A DNA stretch of 64,000 nucleotides from Gonapodya prolifera JEL478. Its lineage: Eukaryota; Monoblepharomycota; Monoblepharidomycetes; Monoblepharidales; Gonapodyaceae. This document shows positions 34,237-44,047 of the stretch, one piece after another. The stretch spans positions 278,572 through 342,571 of the forward strand of contig KQ965772.1 of assembly GCA_001574975.1 (NCBI GenBank), given 5' to 3'. The position numbers and the translations under genes were made by a program. The first letter of the stretch is position 1. Every line of letters begins with the position of its first letter. The notes under the pieces were generated by a model. That model did no database searches. It was not told the origin of the DNA and saw only the letters and a program-made list of their open reading frames with translations.

Positions 34237-35749
34237 TTCGTCGTGTGTGGAGGTGCTCGGATCCGGATTCGACGGATTCGGCACGTCCGTGGTTGAGTGA
34301 AGTTGGTCAAGCCCCTCGCAGTGTAGTTCGTGTCGATCGACACGCCGGATCTTTGATAGTCGACGCGCGCAGATACGCTGAGGTATTCCATTCTTCGAGT
34401 TCGCTTGGGGATCCTCCGACATTCCAGGTGAGCGATCGCCAGAGACACTGAGGAGGGGAGGATCCGGGAGTCGAGCGAATCCTTTGGGCGTGTCAGAGTC
34501 GCCTCGTTCCGTCAGGGCAGGTGGGAGACGCACGATGCGAGCCCTGCGTGGGGATGTGGGGTGCTCGTAAGGAATGTATTCACATGTCATTACAAATTCA
34601 CCATACAATTGCTATAAGCAGCCATTAACAACCGTGACTATTTCTTACGGGGGTAATAGTCGCGGTAACAGAGTCCTGGAGTGCATATCCTCACCTCACT
34701 GTGATGAACTAAGCGCAGCCACCATATATTCGATTACGACTCCCTTGGTGGAGTGGTGCTATACCCTGGCCCTTTGAGACTGTCTCTTTGATTATGGAAA
34801 GCGCCCTGTGTCCGGGGTAGGAATGCATGAAGACTGCACGGACAGAATCGAGCAAATGTAATAACCTTCGCGGCGAGAACAGCGCGACCTCTGATACAAC
34901 ATTAGATCCGTGTCTTTCTGGCCACATGTCTCCGCCTCACAACGCCCATAGCGAAACTCTGTGTCGGTGGAATTCCAGGAGTTGGAAGATGCCACTGTCG
35001 CGCAATTTAGAGTCATGACGGAAACTGATTTATTAATCGCACGTACGCGTGACGATACTTGTATAAATTAATGACTCTGATAAGATAGGCTTGAAGTGAG
35101 TGCCCAACAGGCGACAAGTCTTAGGTTTCTTCCGAGAGTTATCATTGCTTGCTCCACCAAACCAATCTGACTCTCCCAAACAACCAGCAGTTTCGAAATT
35201 TTGATCGAGAATAATGATTTTGAACATGTATTTAGTCGACGTTCCTGCGCTCATAGGTCACCAAGCTTCATTGGAGAAGGTCACTGTGGGTAAGGACGTG
35301 GGAGAGCGCACAGAATTCAGAGGATTTTCTATTTTTATGGAGATTCGTTTGAGACTTGATCAGTACCCCACAAATATCAGACAAACTCCGACCGGAGGTT
35401 GCGGCCCGAATGCCCGGCTTGGCGCTCAACACGCTGATCGAGACGCGGTGTATCCTGGAATTCGAACAATTCGCCGGCCTTCCACGCTACTAGACTCCAC
35501 TCCACCGGACTATCGGCAGAAGAGGATGCCTGTGTACACGAGCGAGCCGCTGACGGAGCATCCCTGCTCGAAGCCGATTGCAAAGACCTGTGTCGCCGTG
35601 AGTTTACAGAAAGCACTCCAGTCTCGTCAGTAAAATCCGTAAAAAGCTTCTGGGCTAGACGCTTCCCGCAGAGTACTTTTCGGAGCCCAGGGTATTCGAC
35701 CTTGGTAAGGCAGGAGTGGCGTCGGTGACACTAGTCACAATTGGAATGA
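34237..35749. other. Intergenic or unresolved stretch
   Basis: About 1.5 kb. The minus frame 34608-34237 is open and in frame with the receptor-like start (it includes MSEDPQANSKNGIPQR), so that gene may begin earlier. Between 35200 and 35640 a plus-strand frame contains PALIGHQASLEKVTVG, faintly like the start of a Rieske oxygenase, but it does not splice into the oxygenase exons in any way I could find. Confidence 0.35.
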
Positions 35750-37246
35750 GGCTCTTCAACACCACTCACAGAGCTGCAAGCAATTTGGTCACGGGAATGG
35801 CTCTATGCATGTCACGAAAATCGGTGAGGCAACATACCGCTTTGAATGCTTTTCAAATGACTCATTTCGAGCTCCTGATCCAGACTTCGTTCAACTTCGC
35901 ACGTCGATGTAACCCTCGCCGCTACCTTCAAAGTCACCTTTTCTATTTCCGATTCCGGTAACGTGAAGGCTTCTCTAAAGGCTTCCCCGTTGGGGAAAAC
36001 AGAAGACATCCGGTCTCTCCCCACACACACTTTGAACGGATTCGTTTTCGTGAACTTGTCCGACACACCTCTTCCGTTCGACAAGACGCATGTCGGGTTG
36101 GTGGATGAGTTCAAATCGGCGGAAAGTGTGTTTAAAGAAACCGAGTACGACTTTTTATCAGACGTCGTGAGTTTTGCGCTGGCGAAACGCTCAATGGATC
36201 ACATCTCCGATTTAAATTTCTCATTAGCAAATTCCAGGATCATTCAATTGGAAAGTTTTCTCGGACAATTACAAGTACGTTTGAAGCACGTCGTGTGGAC
36301 TTTCGATTGACATTGACCACTCATCACGAATCTCCCAATGTCCAAGTGAATGCTACCATTGCCCAACATCGCATCCGGGATTCTCCAAGGTGTACAAGAT
36401 CCCATCCTACCTCGTTGATGCACGCGAGGGATACTTTGTACACTCCGTTGAGGAACGTCAAGAGGAACGGGCTAGTGTGCAGCGTGGCGCCAGCGATGCT
36501 GGTGGTACTGAGCTCTTCCTCACCGACAGTCATGAATGTAAGGATTATTTTGACGTGTTATTCGATATAATATTTGATGTCAAACCCCAATGTTGAACAG
36601 CTTTTCCGCTGGAAACCAAACGCCTGTACGACGAGACATACAGAGTCCTCAACCAGAAAATGAGGGAGTATGCCAAAGCAAATCCACCTCGGGGTCAATC
36701 AAAAACTAGTCACGACGGTGGACTGGTGAGAGCCGTTCGCTTGCGCGATCAATCAAAGGAGCTCCTTATAGGTTTTTTCCGACTCTAATTAGTTTGTCCA
36801 CGTTTGGCCCAACGTTGGTATCAATATCTTCGGAGATTTTGCTACAACCCTCCGATGGAACCCCATTTCTCACGAGAAAACTATGCTTCATCTCGAGGTC
36901 TTTGTGAGAAAGGGTGTCTCGGAGGCTGAAAGTACGTGCTCGTCAGTTCTTCTACCGTTCTTCTTTCTGACGTCCCGAATCGCAGTGATCCGATTCTCAA
37001 ACTTCTTGAAATGGGTTGAGGTGGAGGACTACGTTCTTTGCGAGGCGACCCAGAGAAATCTTGCCCTGGGCGTTTACCAAGTTGGAGTGCTCCATCCTTT
37101 CAGGTTAGTGTCCAGAACGTTACTTTGCCGAGACATCATCATTCACGTAGAACTACAGAGAGAATGGTCTGGTGCACAGCCAGGCGCAGGTTCGAAAGCG
37201 TTTGGTTGAGTATTTGCAGGAAAAGGAGGGAAGACAAACGGTCTAA
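35750..37246 (+). CDS. Rieske-type aromatic-ring/choline monooxygenase alpha subunit, Fe-S domain motif not found
   Basis: Non-heme iron oxygenase of the choline/carnitine monooxygenase group (catalytic domain). Spliced plus-strand exons give PLTELQAIWSREWLYACHEN (35750-35823, the family's N-terminal helix), then 35884-36166 with THTLNGFVFVNLSD, 36228-36274 with QIPGSFNWKVFSDNYN, and 36347 onwards with ECYHCPTSHPGFSKVYKIPS, which holds the two iron-binding His. Then VHVWPNVGINIFGDFATT, VEDYVLCEATQRNLALGVYQ and the end KRLVEYLQEKEGRQTV. These match the catalytic domain end to end. What is missing is the CxHR-x(16)-CPYHGW Rieske cluster, expected between the helix and THTLNGFVF: the sequence there reads SDSGNVKASLKASPLGK. 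The first methionine is also not found. Probably a truncated or decaying gene. Confidence 0.72.
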
Positions 37247-37315
37247 GCCGTGGGGACTGGGCAGGAAATGGCGTTTACGCATACTACACGATTTAGGCTA
37301 GACATGAATTACGGA

Positions 37316-38513
37316 TTACCGAGCACTCTTCGCGAGTTGCGACAATCGTTGCCTCCCAATTTTGTCCGCCTGCCGCACAGGCTCTGGTATTCGGTACAGA
37401 CTGAGCTTCTTCGCCAGGAACAGAGCCGTACGGGGGGAGACTCGATGGCCTGGGGAAATGAAAATGGGGTTTGTCGTGGAAGGGGTGGGAAGGAGTGACT
37501 GAGTCGAAGAAGTCGTTTTGTATCAGTACAGACTTGAAGCGTTTGGACTGGAGAAAATTTAAACTCACGGCACCATAAAGCTGCCCACTGGATCCAATAA
37601 GTGGCATAAAGTCAGCGTGTGGTGTGTTGCTAGGCGTTGAGGGAGTTGATCCAGTCGAGCCGCCCGTGACATCGCTACTGCTGTCGACTTCTTGAATCTG
37701 TGGAGCTAACATCGCCGGAGCCTGTCCGGAGCCATTGACAGTCAGCACGACTCCGGTGCTCACTTCGTGGAGAGCTTTCATTCCAGCTTTAACACCATCC
37801 ATCGTCAGGTGTTCGGCATTCATCTGTAGAAAATTCTTCGCCACTCCGATAGTTGGAACATCAGCGACAATTCCGAGATGAGACGCGAGGCCCATCATTC
37901 GAGGGTGCAAGATGCCGTTCCCGTCCACGAGAACGACCTGAGGGAGCACGTGGGCCAAGGTGGGATGCGACCGTAGACGGGCGAAAAGACGCAGAAGAAG
38001 TGGAAGTTCGCGGAATGCGAGGAAAGTGGGAATGTAAGGTAACGTCAGGCGCCCTGTGCGGATCTCAATGTTAACGTTTTGCGATCGCCTCCAAGTTTAG
38101 CTTCGATGCGAACCTTCTTCCATGTCCTTGTACACGACTTTCAGGGTCGGGAGCTCCAAAACAACCAGCACAGCGACGGCCGTCGCACCAGCAGTCGCGT
38201 CACGTGGACCACGAACCCCTCGTTGGTCTTCCTCATGGTCGAATCCAATGTCCACCCCTCCAACGTACCGAAGCCCTTCGAAAGAGGAATCGAACCATGC
38301 GGTGTCACCTCGGGAGCTCACAAAATCTCGAACAAGAGGTTCGGTGTCAAGGGTAGTGGAGGAAGAGGACGAATCGACAGCGGCAGAGGAGGTTTGGCGA
38401 GGTGTGATGTTGACTGAGAAATCAAGTTGATCGTTCGCTATCCGACGAGCGCGAAGCTCATTCTGCTGGCGAATCCACTCGTTGCGGGTGATTTCGGTGT
38501 CCATTTGCTCCAT
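37316..38513 (-). CDS. Endonuclease V (deaminated-nucleotide endonuclease)
   Basis: Cleaves nucleic acid (RNA in eukaryotes) near inosine. Start MEQMDTEITRNEWIRQQN. The EndoV core is complete: RYVGGVDIGFD (first catalytic Asp), AVAVLVVLELPTLKVVYKD, a short exon covering the FLAFRE region, PQVVLVDGNGILHPR (second Asp), ASHLGIVADVPTIGVAKN (Lys), and after a further intron GHRVSPRTAL and RIPEPVRQADKIGRQ. An acidic/Ser-rich insert of about 50 residues in the N-terminal part and another of about 45 residues (VDSSSDVTGGSTGSTPSTPS) before PLIGSSGQLYGA make it longer than the usual 230-300 aa. The stop TAA is at 37316. The gene is tail to tail with the oxygenase, only 70 bp apart. Confidence 0.9.
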
Positions 38514-38719
38514 CGATTGAAGTGAGCTTTTAACTCATTTCGCAAATCGGGCGAGGGTTCCTGGTCCGACCTCAGTTCGAATTGGACAAGACAAGATCTT
38601 CCTCCGCCTTCGTGTGGAAGGTCTTCAAGCGCCGACAACGAGAAAAGTGCAGCGGCGCCTCAAGCCTGGTGGTAGACGAGAGCCGGGTGAGCTCTCGGGA
38701 AGACGAATCGAAGAACAAC

Positions 38720-39314
38720 TTAACAAGAGGAAGAACTCACCATTCCTGAGGGTTTCCGTTTCACTACAGTGACGACCTGCTTGTTGCATCTTGGGCAACG
38801 CACGACAATAGATGCCAGCGATGTGAAGAAGGTTAACCAGAAGAAGTGCTTAACCCAGTCCTCGTGACGACGAACTCCACATTCCTGGGGTTGGAGGACA
38901 CTGGTGCATATGGCGGTGCAACATTTGCCACCACGGGGACTGGGACGGGGGCAGGCCCTTACTTCCGGGCGTGCATCGCCTCCTTGTACACTCGCTTCCA
39001 CGCCTTCCTCTCTTGGCGTGCAGCCCGCTTCTTGGCTCTGCATTGCGCCTTCCACACCCTCCGTTTGTCTTTCCATTCGTGGAGGGTAGCTCTCCGGTCG
39101 CAGCAAGAGACACCAAACGACTGGGAGGGATAGCGATTGGTGTCTCCCTGACGATTGCGTAACCGTATCCCTCGACTGGCTGAATGGAGACCGTGGCGCG
39201 GTACACTCCCGTCGTGGGTGCTGCAATGTGTCCCAACTGATAGGCTGGGGGTGCAGAGGACAACTTGGGTGCTGCCTTGGAGACTGCAGAATATGGGGGC
39301 ATCACACAATCCAT
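38720..39314 (-). CDS. Small membrane-type protein with C-terminal CPRC knuckle (LITAF-like half), copy A
   Basis: The minus-strand model starts MDCVMPPYSAVSKAAPK, runs through a Pro-rich N-terminus (PPAYQLGHIAAPTTGVYRAT) and a very basic helix (DKRRVWKAQCRAKKRAARQE), and after an intron (AA|GTAAGG ... CACCAG) reads HEDWVKHFFWLTFFTSL then CPRCNKQVVTVVKRKPSG. The Pro-rich start and the CPxC-x2-QVVT block resemble the N-terminal half of LITAF/SIMPLE domains, which bind one zinc and insert into endosomal membranes. The second CxxC half is not found before the stop or in the next 200 bp. Frame changes inside the model are only partly explained. A related copy lies 0.6 kb away. Confidence 0.42.
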
Positions 39315-39686
39315 TAAATGTCAATACAACAACAACTATAAAACGTTTCGGGCACGGGACTGCAAGAGGCGAGAGCAAACGGTTGCCGGTACTGGAAGGG
39401 AACAGCTTAGTGTTATATCCTTGACAAGAACCAGATCACTTGTCGAATGGAATTACAAGGAGCTTTGCGTGGCAAGACAAGCATTTGTGGTGTTTGTCTT
39501 TCAAGGCTCTGAGTAATTTGAGGCAAGTAAGTTACCTCATATTAGATCAGTGTATCACTGACCAAAACTTATTTACAACAAGTGGAAACCCATGCGTTGG
39601 GCCATGTGGCAATTAAGAAGAGTGCATTGGTGGCGAGCCACGCCTCAAAACTGAGGTTGAAGCAATCAGTATCAGTATTTCATGTG

Positions 39687-40136
39687 TCATAGCAAAGGCA
39701 AAACGGGACTCAAGCTGGTAGATGGCTTCTGCCTGACAAAGGTAATCACTTGCTTGTTGCAGACAGGGCAGTGCATGACAAGAGTTCCTGGAACTCATTA
39801 TAGTAAGTGGGTTAGATGCTTGCATGCAAGCATTTGATTTCAATTATAGAGAGCAGTCAGTCCAAAGCGATTATTAAGAAGAGTACTGCAGTCAGAAGGG
39901 ACTCTCTGTTACAGAACAACTGAGGAACCAAACGTCTCACCTTCCAACTTGGTATCCTTTTGCATCACAATATACCTTACTTCTCCCGTTGTGGGTCCAA
40001 CAGGTACGTCTGTCCTGTTGCTGCAGTGCACATACCCCACAGGTTGGTCTGACATGAGAACGTATCCTGGAGGAATCACAACTGGTGGAAGCAGTGCAGG
40101 TGGGGTAGGGAGGCAGGCAAGTGTGGTGTGGTAGGA
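39687..40136 (-). CDS. CPVC-knuckle protein, copy B, 5' end abutting the hAT element
   Basis: Related to copy A: Pro-rich segment PPALLPPVVIPPGYVLM, VPVGPTTGEVRYIVMQ (compare IAAPTTGVYRATVSIQ in copy A), and after introns GTLVMHCPVCNKQVITFVRQ, ending in TGA at 39687. No start codon with a credible N-terminus is found: the upstream frame runs straight into the terminal inverted repeat of the transposon, which begins about 20 bp further on. The gene may have lost its first exon to the insertion, or may be a partial duplicate of copy A. Confidence 0.4.
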
Positions 40137-40154
40137 CACACACAAGGCGTAGGA

Positions 40155-40220
40155 CACAGTGAAAAAACTCCCCAATATCAGACCCTGATACACCCACAAT
40201 ATCAGGGGTGTATCAGGCAA
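40155..40220. repeat. Left terminal inverted repeat of the hAT element
   Basis: Begins CACAGTGAAAAAACTCCCC, continues CAGACCCTGATACACCC and ACAATATCAGGGGTGTATCA. It pairs imperfectly with 43412-43476; small gaps are needed in the alignment, so identity is moderate. Confidence 0.65.
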
Positions 40221-40237
40221 GGGTGTGAGGGGGCAAG

Positions 40238-40400
40238 TTACTCCCTCTTTCAGGTCAACTCCCAACTCACTCCCTCAGACAATGCTGAACTCCCTGCTCG
40301 CCTGCCAGAAGCTTCCCTGAACTCCTAACTCCGCTCACTCCCACAATACTCCACTCACTCCCTTGCATGGCAACTCCCAACTTGCTAGTTAACTCCCAAG
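40238..40400. repeat. Subterminal ACTCCC repeats of the hAT element
   Basis: Eight copies of ACTCCC, mostly as AACTCCCAA or CACTCCC, in about 160 bp just inside the left end. Arrays of short subterminal motifs are the usual transposase-binding sites of hAT elements. The right end has a different array (TGTCAG/CTGACA, five copies at 43340-43420). Confidence 0.6.
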
Positions 40401-40512
40401 TTGACTCAATGGGGTGTCGAAAAGCTGGTTAAATTGTAGAAGCAAGAAAAAAAGCCAACCTCTGAAAACTAATAAAGACTTGTGCTGCAACCATGATGGC
40501 ATCATAAGATTA

Positions 40513-42846
40513 TCACTTTGTACATAAATTAGGAAACTTTTGTTTCCACTTCTTCAATAACATAAGATTTCTAATCATACTAGGAGCCAGGCTTGACCTC
40601 CTGTCTGCAATAATGTTCCTCCTGGCACAATTCTGTGCTAGTACCTGGAATCCCAAAATAATCTTGTGACATCTGTTGGAGTCCTGAGAGATTGCCTCAG
40701 CTCTTCCAGTACTCCAGCACATCTGTTTTCCTTGGTCTCCTTGCCTCCCTGAAGTATTGCTCCAACTCACCCTGCACTTCCTCATCATCATCAAACAGGC
40801 TATATCCCATCATCATTGACCTGCATCCTTTGCTGTGGTTGGTCATTGCCCCTCCTGGCAATTGTGTACTTCAACTCCAAAGTCTCCCAGAATGTTGCCA
40901 CCACTTGCTCTATATGCTCTGTCTCCCATCCTTGATCCTGCAACAACAATAACTTGCATGCCAGGAGAGTACTGTCAACCAATCAGTCAAAGTGTCATCA
41001 TGATAACTCACTTAAAGCAATCCAGTAGAGCCTTGTTTTGTCTGTCTTCCCATAGTACTTTTAAAGTACAAGCAAGATGGCTTTGCAAACAACGGAAAGA
41101 AGGGGAAGTATTCCCACCTCTGCATCCTCAAGCTTGTCCATCATGGCATTGAAGAGGGGAACAATTGCTCAGAGGGTTGGGTATGCTACACTCTTCATTA
41201 TGGAGAGTGCTTGTGCCAGAGGCTTGATGGATGGGGGATAATTGAGGAGTATAAGTCACCATAAATCAAACACAACCTACCTCCAGCAGTATCCTGACTT
41301 TCTCCATATAGTTCCAATCATTGTGAGTCAGTTTCCACTCACGTCACGTCCTGTCCAATGCCAGGAGCTTTTTTGATCTCCCTCCTGTCCACAAGTGTGT
41401 GGGAGATTGCATTGAAGTCTAATTTCCATCAAGTTCCATTTGGTGCCACAAGTTCCCAAGCTTGCAATGGGTTGGCAAACTGCAACACCAATAATTTTTG
41501 GAGCTTGTGCAAGCGTCTGACCATGTATATGAGCTTATAGAGCTCCAAAATAGAAGATTACACAAGTTGCAAGCCACACTCAGAACCACTGAGACGCCAC
41601 TCACCATCTTCACAGGTCCAGTATCCCCTCCATTGACCTCCTTGTTGTCAACTTCTGTTTGTCACAGCTTCTCCAGTCCAGTGCAAACAGCCAGGTGTAG
41701 GATGTGGGCAAAACAGCAAACACAAGAGTGAACCTCATGAAAGTCAGCTGCTGTCACACATGCTGCCACAATTGCACACTTCATGGTTTTGTTGTTGGGG
41801 GCATTGTCCATTGTGAATGAAAGGAGCTTCCATCATGGAAAGTTGAGGAACATCTTGTCAAAATACATCCAATAGTGCTACTCACCTTTATTCTAACACC
41901 CATATTCTCAAGTCCTTCCAGCAAAATACCTACAAAGTTCTCCCCTGAATGGGAGCCTTTGACCTGGATAAAGTCCAGAAGAACCTTCTTCATAGTCCAG
42001 TCTCTGCCCACAAAGTGCTCAGTGATGGCAGCAAAGCTGTACTTCAAGTCCTTTGTACTCCAAATGTCCATTTTACATGCAATAGGCATGCAGTCAACCT
42101 ATGTAAGACATTTAGTACATTAAAATTCGGAATGATGTTGCGACTCAATTCCAAAAGCCTCTGAACAATACCCCAAAGATAGTCCACCTCAGCAGGAATA
42201 TCTGAATGTATCATGTCCACTGAGATCCTAGGAGCTTCTGGGTTTGCTGCATGAATCACGCAAGCAGAACCAATGGTTTTTTGGCTCCATGAGAGGTTGG
42301 TCAGCAGCAACAACCTAGTCAAGCATTGCATTCCGAAATGCTTCCTTGTTGAATGGCTGAACAAGATTTCTTGTGGTGATTAAAAATACTCAACTATGGT
42401 ACAAATCCTCACCAGAACATCTGCTTTGCGCTTCTGTGATGTGGCACTGGTGGTCTCTTCAATTGTCAGTTGCGTCCCTCCATTGCCATTGTTTTGGCCA
42501 TCCAGCATTTTCTGGGTCTCAGCATCCTTAATAGTGTCTGCATGAAACTTGATGTGAGCTGTTGAAGTGTGGATGTGGAGTGGTGGTTTGTCATGTTGTA
42601 CCTGAAAGGAGAAAATCAGTCATGACAATCATGAACAAAGTAGCATGCTCAATGGACCCATGGCTTTATATCACATCCATTTTGTCCTTGCTGATAGCAT
42701 ACTGCATGTTTATCTTTTCCCTTTTCCTGTTTCTTAAAGTGGCCATCCTGGAACACCCACGCCATCTCCTGTTTGTGGGTCACAAATTCTTTAGCAGGTT
42801 GCCATCCATCATCTTCTGACACATATTGGCTCACAGATACGCTCAC
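40513..42846 (-). pseudogene. hAT transposase remnant (BED finger, RNase-H-like core, C-terminal dimerisation region)
   Basis: Pieces in transposase order on the minus strand: a BED-like zinc finger (WVFQDGHFKKQEKGKDKHAV ... HTSTAHIKFHADTI) at 42846-42500, the QPFNKEAFRNAMLD and VVAADQPLMEP region near 42340, the catalytic-core start IACKMDIWSTKDLKYSFAAI with EHFVGRDWTMKKVLLDF and GSHSGENFVGILLEGLENMG at 42080-41870, and the hATC dimerisation end ARRNIIADRRSSLAP with MIRNLMLLKKWKQKF at 40620-40530. The region between is broken by stops and frame changes, including an in-frame TAG after AMLD where hAT proteins usually have Trp. The element cannot encode an intact transposase as it stands. Confidence 0.75.
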
Positions 42847-43411
42847 TTTCAGCAGATTGTGGCTTTATGCAAGTCAAGTCAGTCTTTACTCAGAGTTGAT
42901 ACCTGCAAACTCCTCATGCCTAAAATGGTTTCAGCAGCTTTCTTTTTAATACATGCATCCAGAAGATTATTTTGTGAACCTTGCAGTGACAGCTTGTCAC
43001 CCATAAGTAATGGTAGCAAGCAAGGCAAGCAATGTGATGTTTACACAATTATAAAAGCACAGTCTTCTGTAAAATTGTCTTTATTGTATCTGACTTTGAA
43101 AAAATGGCATACAGTTCCTCTTTTAGGGGATATTCCCAATATTAAACTTGGACCAAGGATCCATTACTAAAATTGTTTCCAAGCACCTGTGTGACATTAA
43201 TTGTGTTTCTTCAACTAATTTGCTTTTGCTACAGTGCTTCTTCTATGGTAAGATTGAAAACTGACCATTATATCATATTTTCTAATTGTGGCAGAGTATT
43301 AAGTTGCAGGAACTGCATTTTAACATGTCTCCACCTTGCCAGTGTCAGACCCCTGACACCCAACCTGACACCAGCCAGAATCAGGGCAGTTTCAGGATTG
43401 GTGTCAGCCGT

Positions 43412-43476
43412 CTGACACTGGTACCTCTGATATTGTTTGATTTCAGGGGTCTGAAATGGAGCAACTTTTTCCTGTG
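43412..43476. repeat. Right terminal inverted repeat of the hAT element
   Basis: Read on the minus strand from 43476: CACAGGAAAAAGTTGCTCC, then CAGACCCCTGAAATC and ACAATATCAGAGGTACCA, matching the left end in order and spacing. Confidence 0.65.
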
Positions 43477-43662
43477 ACGATACAGACAATGTCCGTTTTT
43501 GGGCGTATGGCTATGTGGTTTAGGCTTATTTTATTGATTTACCATCTCGGGGACACGCTCTACCCCTCTTGGGTCCAGTCTTGTACTGGATTACAACAGG
43601 ATCGTGGGGTATGTGGTATCCCGACAGCAAGTACTCCTGTCATTTTAGCTTCGAGCCTTAAT

Positions 43663-43956
43663 TTACAGTTGTTGAATTATGAAAACTAGTTGTGCCATCA
43701 GGTTGTATAGGGCAAAATAACACACAGTGATGGAGATGAGAGGAAGGAGTACTGATGCAGACATGGCGAGCACGCCATTCAACGCGGAATGAAATTTGAG
43801 GCAATTACAGTCATTGGTCATCCCATTTTCAGCTGGCGGCAAGTGGCCAGCCTCCAAAAACATAGAAACAGGCTTAACTCTGTTATAGAGGAGCCAAGCG
43901 AACCAACAACCAACAACCAACAAGACATAGCCAGACAAGCCAAGCCAAGTCATCAA
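43663..43956 (-). CDS. Unknown 97-aa protein with two transmembrane segments
   Basis: A single-exon frame starting MMTWLGLSGYVLLVVGCW with two clear hydrophobic helices (GYVLLVVGCWFAWLLY and VLLPLISITVCYFALYNL) around a polar loop with three Cys/His-type residues (TNDCNCLKFH). No family is recognised. It sits between the right end of the hAT element and the phospholipase-D-like gene, so it may be a host gene or a fragment exposed by the insertion. It could also be the 3' exon of a longer gene. Confidence 0.45.
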   Translation of the reverse strand: MMTWLGLSGYVLLVVGCWFAWLLYNRVKPVSMFLEAGHLPPAENGMTNDCNCLKFHSALNGVLAMSASVLLPLISITVCYFALYNLMAQLVFIIQQL

Positions 43957-44047
43957 TGCAACAGAGGAGCCAGCTACAGCGAATGTTTGGTACTATCGTC
44001 TTCTCTCCATTTTATTAATTCCTGCTACCGATAAATATTATATCCAA

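Larger units (their letters stand above)
40155..43476 (-). mobile_element. Degenerate hAT-superfamily DNA transposon, about 3.3 kb
   Basis: AT-richer and less gene-like than its flanks. Both ends carry matching inverted sequences (left from CACAGTGAAAAA at 40155; right, read inward on the minus strand, CACAGGAAAAAG from 43476), with a shared CAGACCC(C)TGA and ACAATATCAG further in. The interior minus strand encodes hAT transposase pieces. No 8-bp target-site duplication is visible at the borders chosen (8 bp outside: left GGCGTAGGA region, right ACGATACA), so the borders may be off by a few bases or the flanks have drifted. Confidence 0.72.

Noticed and set aside
43286-43477. 63-codon plus-strand frame rich in TPDTQPDTS-type peptides
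   Set aside because: It coincides with the CTGACA/TGTCAG subterminal array and right inverted repeat of the hAT element, so the apparent peptide repeat reflects DNA repeats.
40147-43484. 8-bp target-site duplication around the hAT element
   Set aside because: The eight bases outside each proposed end do not match, at these borders or when shifted by two.
41000-43500. Repeat-induced point mutation in the transposon
   Set aside because: A TGG-to-TAG change is seen once, but single frame shifts and other stops dominate; with only one copy the C-to-T bias cannot be judged.
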